From assembly GCF_020509005.1 (NCBI RefSeq), contig NC_063012.1, forward strand, positions 6,634,001-6,698,000: DNA of 64,000 nucleotides, in the 5' to 3' direction. This document shows, one piece after another, positions 10,502-22,179 of this stretch. Position 1 is the stretch's first letter, and each line of letters begins with the position of its first letter. Origin of the DNA: Fulvia fulva (taxonomy: Eukaryota; Ascomycota; Dothideomycetes; Mycosphaerellales; Mycosphaerellaceae). The translations under genes were made by a program, and so were the position numbers. The notes under the pieces were generated by a model, which searched no databases, was not told the origin of the DNA, and worked only from the letters and a program-made list of their open reading frames with translations.

Positions 10502-10795
10502 TCATCCTGTCTCCTCCGGGTCCTCCTCGCCATACATGTTCTCTTCCCGCTCTTCCATATCTTTGCTCGATTTGCCCCTCGCACTCTCGGCCACCTTGTC
10601 TTCGTCCATCTTCTGCGTCAGGTAAACGTTCACTTCGTCTTGCAACTTTGTGGTGTTGGCACGAAGCGCAGCCAGGTAAGCGGTTTTCTGCTGCTCTACA
10701 TTCGCGCCATCTTCAGGCAGATGCGGCAGTTCTGAAGAGAAGCTCTGGGTCGCGTGCGGCGACTTGTAGTGCGCAACGAGGGACGAAGGGCTCAT
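10502..10795 (-). CDS. GON7: EKC/KEOPS complex subunit Gon7
   Basis: A single exon encodes 97 residues beginning MSPSSLVAHYKSPHATQSFS. The conserved core AYLAALRANTTKLQDEVNVY followed by LTQKMDEDK is the fungal Gon7 signature. Gon7 is a small, largely disordered subunit that binds Pcc1 in the KEOPS complex, which makes N6-threonylcarbamoyl-adenosine in tRNA and affects telomeres. An in-frame Met 126 bp upstream (10921) would add 42 residues that do not look conserved, so the internal Met is preferred. The C-terminal ~25 residues are highly acidic. The gene converges with the phosphate transporter, with 257 bp between stops. Confidence 0.85.
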   Translation of the reverse strand: MSPSSLVAHYKSPHATQSFSSELPHLPEDGANVEQQKTAYLAALRANTTKLQDEVNVYLTQKMDEDKVAESARGKSSKDMEEREENMYGEEDPEETG

Positions 10796-11611
10796 GGTCT
10801 GCTGCGATTGTGCGTTGTGGTCAAGGTGCGGTGGTGAGCGTGATGCAACAACATTGAAGTCTGCAGGCAACAAGTGGAGCCGAAGTTTCGCCTGAGCACC
10901 TGAGGTGGTGGCCTGCTGCATTTCCTGGGTGCTCGCTCGCTCCTTTTCCCGCGAGTCACCCTTCGTACAGTCCTCGCATCATGATTCATGAGAGAGCAGA
11001 GCAGCAGTCAATGACACGACCTGCCGGGTGTAGAGCGCGATGCCGCCGGATGGAGATGCCTTGAAGGTGCACTACTTGCTGCTCGTCGTGTCCCGCATCA
11101 GCGATGTTGAAGAAGTTGCTCTGAACGGCAGGAATATCGGGTGATCGCTGACTGACGCCTTGCTGCCTTGCTGCCCTTGGTTCTACAGGCCGAGCACCTA
11201 ATACCAGGTTATGCCTCTGGAACGACGCCTTCCGCAGAGTCCGACAACCGCGCTGATCGTTGCAATAGCGTCAGCTTACCACTGCAAGTGAAGTGCCAGC
11301 TCTGTCAGGCTTCAACCTGCGAGCTCCGTGCAAGACCATGCACAGGTCCTGGTCCTAGCAGATCGTGGGTTGAGCGTGCTGCGTTGCTGACGGAGGTCAC
11401 CAGGCCAATGATACCACAAGACAATGCTGTTGGCACAGCACCAACGAGGGAGTCGGTGCCCACTAAATCAGCAATGCATCACGCTTCAGACAACATTTAA
11501 AGATCTTGGGCTGCGTACTCTTCAGGTGACGACTGCTTATTCAACATCCACAAATGCAGTCCTGCCCGCAACATCGACTCTAACACCTCGCTTTACCCAC
11601 ACATTTGCATC
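10796..11611. other. Intergenic, no gene seen
   Basis: Divergent spacer between GON7 and the small basic-protein gene. A 110-codon plus-strand frame at 11168-11500 has no recognisable features and is not called. Confidence 0.5.
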
Positions 11612-11917
11612 ATGTTCGTCGCTCCCGCCGTGATACCTTACGACCAGCAAGCATACTGGACAGAGCGACAGGGAGGCCAACATGCCTACCGCAAGTTGAG
11701 CGGGTCAGTATAGCCAATACGCTCCAAGGTGTAGCGAGGACTGCCACTGACTGGTTATAGTAAACCATTGTCTTCGACAGCGAGAACACTCTCGAAGTCA
11801 GCCAGCTCCAAGTCATCGATGAAGTCGACTGGTAGCAGAAGATCAATATTCAGCGGTCTCTCGCGAGTGTTCAGCCGACGTAACAGCTACGACAGCATCC
11901 GTCCTTCAACAGGCTGA
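11612..11917 (+). CDS. Small basic Ser/Arg-rich protein, unknown function
   Basis: Exons 11612-11703 and 11761-11917 around a 57-bp intron (gtcagt donor, ctgac branch-like motif, tatag acceptor) predict about 82 residues. The N-terminal third, MFVAPAVIPYDQQAYWTERQ, is aromatic and polar; the rest is basic and Ser-rich with RRSIFSGLSRVFSRRNSYDS near the end. There is no signal peptide, membrane segment or known domain. Support comes from the intron geometry, which matches neighbouring genes, and from the continuous frame across it. A second frame of exon 2 also stays open for about 20 codons, so alternative reading cannot be excluded. The sequence resembles many unannotated small fungal proteins with possible phosphorylation sites. 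Function unknown. Confidence 0.5.
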
Positions 11918-12388
11918 GCATGCTCCCTGGGTACTTCTCCGACAGCAGAGAAGGGCCTACGTCCCACGGCGCGTTGCACACTAACCCTGGAGAAGAAGCC
12001 CTCCTTTGGCAATCCTTCAGCTTGGACTTGAGGAGTGCGGGAAGACTGTGCGGCACAGGCGCGGCTCGTGACAATCACCTAGTTCTGATTATGGACATCA
12101 CTATGCACTGATATATCGGCACATCATGAATTGCTTGCCTTCTGCATTCTTGTAGCCCCACAGACACATTCCAGCTAATTGTATCCCGCACTTCTCGGCA
12201 CTATGAACCAAGGTATCGGACTGAAGGGCACCATCGAAGCAACGTGCCGGCACATTTCGTCGCTCGAGGGATGGTGACATTCCTGTCATGCCGTCTGCCC
12301 GGCAAAGCACGAAGATAAGGTTTGTCACATCGCGGGCACTTTCTCAGACGTAGACCTACGACCTTCTACGTCTCTATCCGCCAACACG

Positions 12389-14009
12389 ATGCGGATCTCA
12401 TTGAGTTTTTGCAGCGTGTTCTTCCTGTTGCCAGCCGCCCTCGCGGAAAGCTTCAGATGCGTGAGTGGCCCGATACCTCGATCGTAATGTTCTCTGACAT
12501 GGAACAGCCTGATGTGGACGGCAGCACGGTGACCGACGACGGTGGTGTGCAATGGATGATCGGCTGTTACGACGACACACAACCACCCAGCTCCTTCAAT
12601 TATATAATAGTGGAAAACGGCTGGAACGGATGTTTTGCTGCGTGCCGGGCGGACTCGAACTGTGCAGCCTTCACATTTCGTGGAGAACAGCTCGGTGTCA
12701 ATGGAGCAGGTAGAGGATACTGCTATTTCAAATCTACCAACCGTGCTGCCACCGCCTTCTTCCAGGGTAGGGGAAATGACTTCGTGGGTGCTGTGAAGTT
12801 GCAGTACTTGGGGGGCTCACCCGGCACAAGACCGGTAAGTTGACCTGTTCTTATTGTCAACGCACAGTATGGCTGACGTCTTACTAAGTACCTCGACGCC
12901 AAATTCCCCAACCCTTCTCAATTCCAGTAGGTCCAGGTCCATACACGAGCCCAAGACAGCAATTTGTTATGGGAACGCTGAGCCTGGGCGCAGATGTCCA
13001 CGCGACAGTGGCCAAGTCGTGACTGATACATTCGGCACGCAATATGTCATAAGTTGCGGACAAGACACTCTACAAAACAGTGCACAGGCACCCGAAGCGC
13101 AGAACAGTTTCCATGAGTGCTTCTACTATTGGTAAGACGCTTCTCGGTCCCCAGTCGAGACACATTGCTTGATACTGATCTGACAACAGCTCGTGGACCT
13201 ACCCAGGCTGTCTTGCCTTTACCTACTTGGGGTGAGTGTCATACGTGCCGTGTTGACGTAGCATCAACTGAATTCTAGACAACAGTGGCAACAATGGAGT
13301 GGGAGCTGGGAACTGTTACCTTAAAACTGCCCTTGCAGCAAACCAATTTTCCGGGGGTGGAAGATCGAATCTCGTTGGCGCTATTCTGTTGTCCAACTAC
13401 AGAGGCCCTGCAATCACGTACCGTGCCACGACAGTGAGTCGACACCTGTTCAATCTTACAAACAAACCAGTGCCTGACTTGGGAACTAGACTACCACGAC
13501 AGCTCCTTCTCTTCTTGTTCGGTACGCCTATGCTCAAGCCGTGAACACCATATACTTCACGTCAGTGCAGTGGGTGACGCAGACGGTCATCACAAGCTAC
13601 CCAGTCACCGCAACTTCAATCACCACTCGATATCAGACCTACACTTCCAGCATCACCGTCACTGCCACCACCGTGACCACTCTTCCGGGTAAGCCTTTCT
13701 TGCAAAGTCACATAACATCTCTGATAGCGATCACTGACCATTACAGATGTCACGACTACCCTGCAGCTGACTACGATCATCCCCACGACTGTCGTTACCA
13801 CGATTGTCTACACGAGCATCATCAGCCAGACTACAACGTTGCAACTCACCACCGTGGTTCCTACCACCGTCGTCACCACGAGATTCAGTACACTTACGCA
13901 GACGACCACAATCTCAAATACGGTGACTACCACCATCGTTCCGGTGGTGACGGTCACGCCAACAGTGCTGTGGGCTCAAACGGTGACCGTGACACCTACG
14001 TTCGGTTAG
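12389..14009 (+). CDS. Secreted protein: two PAN/Apple-like modules and Thr-rich tail
   Basis: Seven exons: 12389-12460, 12508-12834, about 12950-13131, 13190-13231, 13286-13433, 13490-13688 and 13747-14009; about 410 residues. The first exon is a clean signal peptide, MRISLSFCSVFFLLPAALAE. Two homologous Cys-containing modules follow. The first has WMIGCYDD, CFAACRADSNCAAFTF and GYCYFKS; the second has YVISCGQD, FHECFYYWCSW, GCLAFTYLG and GNCYLKT. This CxxxC...C(A/L)AFT...CY(F/L)K spacing is that of PAN/Apple folds, which bind protein or sugar. The last ~150 residues are runs of Thr/Val/Ile, likely O-glycosylated, with no GPI signal. The start of exon 3 is uncertain: the best-looking acceptor (12927 or 12930) is out of frame, and a weaker one at 12949 or 12955 is in frame. 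Role at the wall or host surface is inference. Confidence 0.75.
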
Positions 14010-14533
14010 GCAGAGAAGCAGGGTGGCAGATCACGGGCGGAAATAGTAGCGGAGCCGATGGCGAGGAACTCGAAGTCTTGCTGTTACTGAGTATCATCAT
14101 TGGAAGTGCCTTGCGAGCGGGAACAAGGAACGGTTGAAGGTCGGGTTGTCGCTGTGGATAGAACATGGTCAAATCTAGATCAGTGGGAGACTGGAACTCG
14201 ACCTCTCATCATGTGTCCATTGAGCGCCTCGTGAGCATTCATTTCAATTAATTTCGTGTCATGGTGTAGGAAGGTATGGTGTTGTCAGATGCTGCTTCTC
14301 GACGTGGCAGCAGTGATGTTTCGTTCTGGACCCTGAATGCTTGCCTCGACGTGAACTTGGAAGCCAAGACAATGTTCCATTGTCAACCGCTTCACGCCAG
14401 GCTGCCACTCGTTCGCCCACCACGCCTGCACTACTTGATCTCGCCATAGTACGACATACGACATGCTGGTCGATCGACGATAGACTGGATCCACCACTGC
14501 GACTGAGCTGGGGTCCTCGCGACCGCCACCACA
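14010..14533. other. Intergenic, upstream of AP-1 gamma
   Basis: No gene seen. It contains the 3' UTR of the PAN-like gene and the promoter of the gamma-adaptin gene. Confidence 0.5.
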
Positions 14534-17318
14534 ATGAGCTCCCGTATGCCTTGCACCCACCACCGCCCACCACCCACCACTCACCACCCACCACCCTCTC
14601 ACCCTCTCACCCTCTCACCCTCTCACCCGCCAACTGCTCTGGGCACATTCGCTGACGTTGCTCACACTCCACAGTCAAGCAGTTCATCCGTAATGTGCGC
14701 GCCGCCAAAACCATCGCCGACGAGCGGGCCGTCGTGCAGAAGGAGAGCGCGGCCATAAGAGCGAGCTTTAGGGAGGAGTCGCACAACTCAGACTTGCGGT
14801 AGGAACACATGCTCGCTGCAAAACTCGCACACATACTCACACCCGGCCCTGCAGACGCAACAATGTCGCCAAGCTTCTCTACCTCTTCACGCTGGGCGAG
14901 CGAACACACTTCGGCCAGATCGAGTGCCTCAAGCTGCTGGCTTCACCGCGTTTCGCCGACAAAAGACTGGGCTACTTGGGCACGATGCTGCTGCTGGACG
15001 AGAACCAGGAGGTGCTGACCCTCGTCACCAACTCGCTGAAGAACGACCTGAACCACAGCAACCAGTACATCGTCGGACTTGCCCTCTGCACCCTCGGAAA
15101 CATCGCCTCGATCGAGATGTCCCGTGATCTCTTTCCCGAAGTCGAGACCATCCTGTCCTCGTCGAATCCATACATCAGGCGGAAGGCAGCATTGTGTGCG
15201 ATGCGCATTTGCAGAAAGGTCCCAGACCTGCAGGAGCACTTCCACGACAAGGCCAACCTCCTGCTGAACGATCGCAACCATGGCGTGCTGCTCAGTGGAC
15301 TCACGTTGGTCGTGAGCATGTGCGAAGCCGACGAGGAAGAAGGCGGTGAGCAGGGCGTTGTAGAGATGTTCAGGCCCTTGACACCAAGCTTGGTCAAGGT
15401 GCTAAAGGCCCTCTCACAGTCCGGATATGCACCCGAGCACGATGTCACTGGAATCACTGACCCTTTCTTGCAAGTGAAGATATTACGATTGTTGAGGGTG
15501 CTTGGCAGAGGAGATCCGCAGACCAGCGAGCAGATCAATGACATATTGGCCCAGGTAGCCACCAACACGGAAGCCTCAAAGAACGTGGGCAACTCCATCC
15601 TCTACGAAGCCGTGCTGACAATACTGGACATTGAAGCCGATTCTGGCCTGAGAGTGCTCGGCGTTAACATTCTTGGAAAGTTCTTGACCAACAGGGACAA
15701 CAACATCCGCTACGTCGCTCTAAACACCTTACTCAAGGTTGTTGCCATCGAACCAAATGCTGTGCAACGGCATCGAAACACCATTCTGGATTGTTTGCGA
15801 GATCCGGATATCAGCATACGAAGGCGAGCATTGGATTTGAGTTTCACCCTGATCAACGAGTCCAACATTCGAGTCCTCATCAGAGAATTGCTCGCCTTCC
15901 TGGAAGTGGCAGACAACGAGTTCAAGCCTGTCATGACTTCTCAGATCGGCATTGCTGCAGATCGCTTCGCACCAAATAAGCGATGGCATGTCGACACTAT
16001 GCTGCGTGTGCTTAAACTCGCGGGCAACTACGTGAAAGAGCAAATACTGTCGTCCTTTGTCCGCTTGATTGCAACCACGCCGGAACTGCAGACCTATTGC
16101 GCACAGAAGCTATATGCGGCTTTGAGAGAAGACATCAGCCAAGAAGGCCTGAATCTCGCTGGTGCCTGGGTCATTGGCGAGTATGGTGACGCACTCCTTA
16201 GAGGCGGTTCTTACGAAGAGGAAGAACTCGTTCGCGAGGTCAAAGAGAATGAAATTGTGGAACTTTTCACGACCATCCTCAACTCCAGCTACTCCGGCAC
16301 AAGCGTGACCGAGTACATCATTACCGCAGCGATCAAGCTGACTACGCGCCTACAAGACCGGGCTCAGGTCGATCGGCTGAGACGATTATTGCTTAGCCGG
16401 CAAGCAGATCTGAACGTCGAAGTGCAGCAGCGCTCTGTTGAGTACGGCAACCTGTTCGGCTATGATGAAGTACGTAGAGGCGTCCTGGAACGGATGCCGC
16501 CACCAGAGATTCGGGAAGAACAGAGAGTCCTTGGCGAGGCGACCAAGAAACGTCACAGCAAGTTGCCAGCGAAGAAAAAGCCAAGTCAGATCACAGAGCA
16601 GGATATGCTTCTCGACCTAATGGGTGGAGACTCGGGCGTCCCAACGGCTGGCACAGGTGCAGTCATGAATGGCTCACAGGCCAACAATGCTGATTTGCTC
16701 GCTGATATACTAGGCGGTGGTGACTCCGTTTCGTCACCAGTGCAGCAAAGCGCATCTCCGCCCAACGGATCAGCGCGACCACAGAGTAACATGGATTCGA
16801 TCATGGACCTTTTCGGCTCTCAACCATCAGCAGCGCCAGCATCATCACCACAGCGTACACATTCCTCCGCTGCCTCGAACGACATCTTAGGTGGGTTTGG
16901 AGGCGCCACAGCACAACCCCAACAGCAAGCACATACAGCGTACGACAAGAACGATCTATTCATTGCCTTCAACGTCCAACGCAGCGCGCAAGCTGTGCAG
17001 GTCACCGCTCGATTCCAGAACACCAGCGACTTTGTAGCGTTAAGCTCCTTAAATTTGCAAGCGGCGGTGCCTAAAACACAAAAGTTACAGCTGCAGGCCA
17101 TCAACTCATCTGAGCTTCAGGGTGGACAAGAAGCCACGCAACAAATGCGAATCACTGGGGTCCAAGGAGTAAGATGTAAGCAATACCGCGCGACATATTC
17201 GATGCTAATAACCAGCCAGGCCCCTCCAGCAAAGCTACGCTTACGTTTGAAGATCACATATGCTAAAGATGGTGGTGATCCGATCACGGAACAAGTGGAT
17301 TGGAGCGAGCCGACGTAG
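14534..17318 (+). CDS. APL4: AP-1 clathrin adaptor complex, gamma subunit
   Basis: Exons 14534-14543, 14675-14798 and 14855-17318 (introns 131 and 56 bp) encode 865 residues. Gamma-adaptin is the large subunit of the AP-1 complex that recruits clathrin at the trans-Golgi and endosomes. The N terminus MSSLKQFIRNVRAAKTIADE is the conserved first helix. It is followed by the adaptin trunk of HEAT-like repeats (about 1-560; for example HFGQIECLKLLAS and KRLGYLGTMLLLDE), a Gln/Ser/Ala-rich hinge with clathrin-box-like acidic Leu segments such as MLLDLMGGD (about 600-730), and the C-terminal gamma-ear from about 735 (NDLFIAFNVQRSAQAVQVTA). The first coding exon is only 10 bases; it is placed because it alone restores the family N terminus. 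Confidence 0.95.
14593..14624 (+). repeat. Tandem octamer ACCCTCTC x4 in APL4 intron 1
   Basis: Four perfect head-to-tail copies of ACCCTCTC, preceded by about 40 bp of CCACCAC-type repeats. The array lies inside the first intron of the gamma-adaptin gene and explains that intron's unusual length (131 bp against about 55). Confidence 0.9.
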
Positions 17319-17487
17319 AGAGTGGCGGGGGCTTTGATATTGTGCTGAGCGTTCGATGTGTTACGTGCGAGCATCATGATAGCGATCAGTACAGGACAGA
17401 TCATATCGCCGAACGGGGTCTGATGCACGTTTGAGTGGCCCGTCTTTGATGCCTCATGCCTTCCGTTCCTGTTCTGTCGGGCAGTGC

Positions 17488-18291
17488 TCATTTCCTACCA
17501 CTGTTCTTCCCCGTCCACGATGCAGGGGCTTCCTTCACCACGTTGCCATCCTGCACCAGCACCCCTTCTCCAGTTCTGTCCTCCACCAGCTTGAAGTACT
17601 CTAACGGCAGAATCCCATCGGCATTCCCTTCACTCAGAATCACCCCGTTGTCGCTCAGCCAGAACTTGATCCCTGCCTCCATCGCTTTCGAGATGTCAAG
17701 GTAGACGAGTATGGTCGATGATTTGCGCATGCCAGAGATGACGGGCGCTGCTGCTTCTTCCGTGGTCTCCTTGTCCACGATTGATATGAAGCCTGCCGGT
17801 GGTCCTGAAGCAAAATGAACATGGTTCCGGGTCATGGGTTTCAGACCTCCTGATGCGACAATTTGAGGCCATGCTGAATGTGTTGTGCCGTGTATTGCTG
17901 CATCTGGCAAATTTTGCGCGGTGATGGGCTGCAGAAGCCCTTCACTTTCGACTTTGAGACTGTGACCCTGGTTCGCTCTGATCAGATAGTCCTTGGGGTT
18001 GTTCGATGTGAAGTCAGTCTGTCCGATCGGCTCTGCGTTGCTGTCTAGCGAGGACGCCAGGACCATTGTGAAGCGTTGTTTGTCGTTGTCCTGCACGATT
18101 GCTCGGAGTTCGTCAAAGGTTACTTTGAGAGGTTTGAGGTTCCTGTTGGCGAGCACGTCAGATACACCGATGAAGCCTCCGTGGCCGAGTTCGAGGCCTT
18201 CTTTTTCGGCGCCGTGACGCAGGAGCCATGCGATCTTTTTGGAGACTTGGACGTCTCGTGCGAGGGGTCCGCGGCCACCTTTGCCTGGCAT
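17488..18291 (-). CDS. TPT1: tRNA 2'-phosphotransferase
   Basis: A single exon encodes 267 residues of the KptA/Tpt1 family. The enzyme removes the splice-junction 2'-phosphate left by fungal tRNA ligase, using NAD+ and releasing ADP-ribose 1'',2''-cyclic phosphate. Motifs include SKKIAWLLRHGAEKEGL near residue 17 with the catalytic Arg-His pair, YLIRANQGHS, GTTHSAWPQIVASGGL, and MTRNHVHFASG with its Arg and His. The N-terminal basic stretch (PGKGGRGP) is typical. Stops of TPT1 and gamma-adaptin are about 170 bp apart, tail to tail. Confidence 0.95.
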   Translation of the reverse strand: MPGKGGRGPLARDVQVSKKIAWLLRHGAEKEGLELGHGGFIGVSDVLANRNLKPLKVTFDELRAIVQDNDKQRFTMVLASSLDSNAEPIGQTDFTSNNPKDYLIRANQGHSLKVESEGLLQPITAQNLPDAAIHGTTHSAWPQIVASGGLKPMTRNHVHFASGPPAGFISIVDKETTEEAAAPVISGMRKSSTILVYLDISKAMEAGIKFWLSDNGVILSEGNADGILPLEYFKLVEDRTGEGVLVQDGNVVKEAPASWTGKNSGRK

Positions 18292-18709
18292 TTTGAGAAG
18301 GTGCGAGTGTGACAGTCGGAAGTACGTTGCTACTCGGAGTGCAGATGAGCAATGTTGCCGTCCGGGATTATGGTGTGCGGGTGGTTGATCTGTTGCTTTG
18401 CAGATGTATCGTGCTTTTGGCTTTGGACGTCAAAATTTTAGGTGAAGTGCGGGCTTTGCTTTAGAAGCTTCACATGCAAAGACAAGGCAGGAGTGGCGAG
18501 GTCAGTCACTCAACATACAGTATATCTCGATGTAGAACTGGGGTGCATGATGAGAGGTCATATGTGCTTGTTATGAATTGATCGATGAAAAGCATGTACT
18601 TGAAGTCGCTGATCCTGCAATCCCGTCCTGTCTCTGGTGTCGTCAAACGCACTGGGCCAACCATTATCGTAACAGTCATCATCATCATCCATCACTCTCA
18701 ACCCTGCTG

Positions 18710-19381
18710 CTACTGAGCTTCACCATCCTTCTTACCACCACCCAACATACCACCAACATAGCCGCCAGCGCTCTTAGCTCCCGACAATACCGAGCTTCCG
18801 GCACTCTGAGCACCACCAGCAACAGCCTGTCCGCCAGCCTGCACATTGTTGACGACAGGATCAGTCACAGACGAAGCTGCACCCCCATACGAGCCATCGC
18901 TGTCCTTCCCTTTGCGCTCAGCTCGATTGATACCTTCCTTCGAGAAAGTGTCGCCCACTGGCTGCAGGATTCCTCCTTTGCCAAATTGCTGACCGACTGC
19001 ATTGTTGACGCCGTCCTGCAGAGTATCGACCTGCTCGATGCCGGTGATCTTCGATTTGTTAAGAGTGTCTGCGCGGTGATTTGGTCACTACGTGGATTCA
19101 AAACAGAGTCAGCGCTTCATACCTTTCGTGGCATAGCTTGCCTTGTTGTCGTTCGTGAACCACTTGAGGTATACGTCCTCGATCCACGGCATCCAATTCT
19201 CCTTTTGATGCTGATACCCTTCACTGATCCATTCGTAGTACGACTTTCCATTCTTCTGATCTGCGGGCAGCGAATCGTATGTCTGTTTCTTCTGGTCCTC
19301 GGTCATGGCGTTCCACTTCTCTGTGCCTGCTCCGGCAGTGCTCTGCGCCTTGTCGCCGGCTTGTTTAAGTTGATCTGTCAT
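18710..19381 (-). CDS. Conserved-looking fungal protein with Gly/Ala C-terminal tail, unknown
   Basis: Exons 19381-19123 and 19068-18710 (54-bp intron) encode 205 residues, MTDQLKQAGDKAQSTAGAGT onward. The first half is hydrophilic and aromatic (SYYEWISEGYQHQKENWMPW, then EDVYLKWF), predicted mostly helical. The second half contains GVNNAVGQQFGKGGILQPVGD, and the end is low-complexity Gly/Ala/Ser (SAGGYVGGMLGGGKKDGEAQ). There is no signal peptide, transmembrane helix or named domain that I recognise. The composition (Gln, Gly, Ala, Lys, few hydrophobics, no Cys) recalls stress-induced hydrophilic proteins of fungi, but that is only a resemblance. The splice is well supported because both flanking frames are open and the donor and acceptor are canonical. 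Confidence 0.78.
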
Positions 19382-20110
19382 CGTGTAGAAGATTCTGTAT
19401 TGTATGAAGTCTCTGCTACGTTGTAAGCTGGAGCAACATCTATTTCATCGGCGTTCATCCTCACCTACCTGGTGCGGGTGAGTAGGGATCCAAACCTAGG
19501 GGGACAGACTATGGAAGAGGGTGATCTGAGACGTTGTTATCTTGCACCGCACAAGCCGGTTTATGATGCCACCACCACCCCAGGCGCGACGCGTCTGCTG
19601 TCCTGCTCATGCCCGCACATGTGCAACAACCCACCCGGGCCCATGATGCTACGTCACAAGGTGCAAATATGAGAGCATTGCTGTGTGTCATGCACCTGGT
19701 TGGCTCCCAGCTCCCCTGCCGCAGATCATGCAGAAACCTGTGGCGCAGCCGTTCTTTCCAGCTCTTCCAAGTTTTGCGACTTGGCCTGACGCCTGCGGGC
19801 TGACCTGTGTTACCATATTCAACAAGTGAGTTATTCATGTTATATATAAAACGCCTCCTCATGGCACTCGTAACATGTTACGACTGCAAGCAAATGAAAG
19901 CTTGGTGTACCGTGAGGTCGCCCACTCTGTAGTGTACATACCGTTATGCATGAAACCATAACCCGTTTCGCCGTGAAAGCATGTATAAATCGCCTTGGAG
20001 GTGTATCATCCGACAGTAAAACAATGTCATCTCTCAATGCGCCGTGAGTACGAGTAACGCCTCGCAGATATGCGTGAATCCACCAATAAGTCCATTGACT
20101 CCATCGAAAC
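19382..20110. other. Intergenic, no gene seen
   Basis: Spacer of about 730 bp between two minus-strand genes. Open frames at 19509-19862 and 19840-20127 show no family features, and the second overlaps the end of the downstream gene. Confidence 0.5.
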
Positions 20111-22146
20111 CTATTCGACAATGACATGGCGTCTCTGGTTCAAGCTTGTTGTTCTACCAGGCGCTTCGGATTTTCGAGAACTGTACTGATCGGTGTTGTA
20201 GTGACCGAGTGAAGTAATGCGTCGTCTTGGCTGTGAAGGGGTGTGGTATTCTGAAGGGCCAGCTTCTTCCTCCGGGACGGGTGGTGTGGATTCAACATCG
20301 AAGAACCTGCGACGGCGCCCTCCAGAACCAGCTGAAGCTATACGTGAGGATTCGCGATTTCGCTCAAATGACGCTGCATTGGTCTTGCTGGCGAGCGCCT
20401 CTCGTAGACTGGGTCTTCTCTGTGTCGCTGGTGACCTGTCTTCATCCGTGACGCGGGATTTGCTGCGCATGGCCCCAACGTCCGTCATAGCGCGAGAAGG
20501 TGGTCGGAAATTGTTGGCATCCTCGTCACCGCTGACGTCGTCCTGTCTGTGACGGTTGCTGAACACACTACTTGGCGCTCTACTGATACGACGCGGCTGC
20601 TGCAAGTACGCAGGATTCTGCACTGGTTCCTGATCCCCGGAAGAGATGTCTCCCACGCTACCACGTGGGCTGATGTTCTCAGCGTATGCGAGCGAATTAC
20701 CACCGAGGATGCTGCTTTTCCTGGCTTCTAATCGGCTCATTGGACGGCCGACACTGCTGCTTCGCTGGGCCATGGAGCCAGAAGAGTATCTAGTCAGAGG
20801 GGAGTTCTGGCTGGGAGTTTCGATAATTGGGGCTGGGGATGCCAGAATGGATGGCGCCTCATGTTTGCCTTCGCACAATGCCAGACATAGTTCGGTAAGG
20901 TTGCGACACATGTTGTCGACCTTCCGTCTGACGTGCCGATCAGACACCGTGAGGCCGTTGATGATCGAGGCAGCAGAGTAGTTGGTACCTTGAGGCCCAG
21001 CACTGCTAGTGATGGCAGCCAGCTGCAAAGCGTCAGACGCAGTCGCGTCCAGCGTTCGCATTAGGCTCGCGTTCAGCAATAGTCTGGCCTTCTCTAAAGC
21101 AGTGTGTAGTGGTGGATGGATGTCAGAAATCGTTTTGGCAGTCGACGCCGTCTCAGGCGGCGTGGGTGTGGCTTTCTTGCTCTCTGATTGGGGCTTCCGC
21201 ACGTTTTTGGGCGAAGAATCGATGGTGGTAGGAGCTGTGGTGGCAGTCCGTGGTCTCTCGCTAGAGTCTCCAGACGCTGCAGCGCTCGAGGTAGGAGCTT
21301 GGCCATTGGACTCCAGACTCTTGATGCGTGATTTCAAGTCGTCCAGCTCGTCCCACACTGTCTCTGCAGGCTGGGACTCGTTGGAGGTGGAATCGGCCTG
21401 CTTCTGGTCTGACTCGTCTACTGGAGCCTCCTCTTCGAAGGACTCCATGGTTCTGCTCGGTGCAACGGTGGTGCCGAACGAGGGGCGGCGGCGGCCGTAG
21501 CTGGGTAGCTCTGGAGACTGCAGACGCTCGCGCAGTCGCGATGGCGACGCTGGCGACCGGTCGGGAAGCACGGAGTAGCGACGCGAGCGGCCCGAGTTGG
21601 ACTGGGCAGATACGGAGGCGTTGTCGGCAAAGGCGAAGGTGGTGCAGTTGGTGGGACTCTTGTACTGGTCCATGTGGCGTTGCAGGTCGGTCGAGGGTCT
21701 GGTGGTGTGCAGGCGCGAGGAGGGCCGCGAGTAGAGGTGGCCGCTGGTGCTCGGACGGCGGTCGCTCGCGTTGTTTACCAAGATATCGGCAGGCAGAGAC
21801 CTGCGCTTGCCTGAGTAGGATGCGCGACTGGAGGACCTTAGACGCTGGCCAAGCTCGTCGTCTGAGACCACGTTGTCGTCCGAGTCGTTCTCTGCGGCCA
21901 CTTGGAGAAACAAATCTCCGTTCCTGCTCCTGCCAATGCGCGACATGGTCGTTATTTTGCGCCTCTCGCGCGACGGTGCGCGAGTCTCCAGCTTCGACAA
22001 GGTACGCACGTGCACCTGGGCAATGCGCGTAGCGGGAATCGACGCAGCCCGCTGTTTCTCCGTGATCGCGTGAGATGTGCTATTGCAGACGGCGGGCTTC
22101 AGGTTGGGCGTCGCGGAGGGTATCGCATGAGCATTGTTGGCGGTGC

Positions 22147-22179
<33 letters not shown>

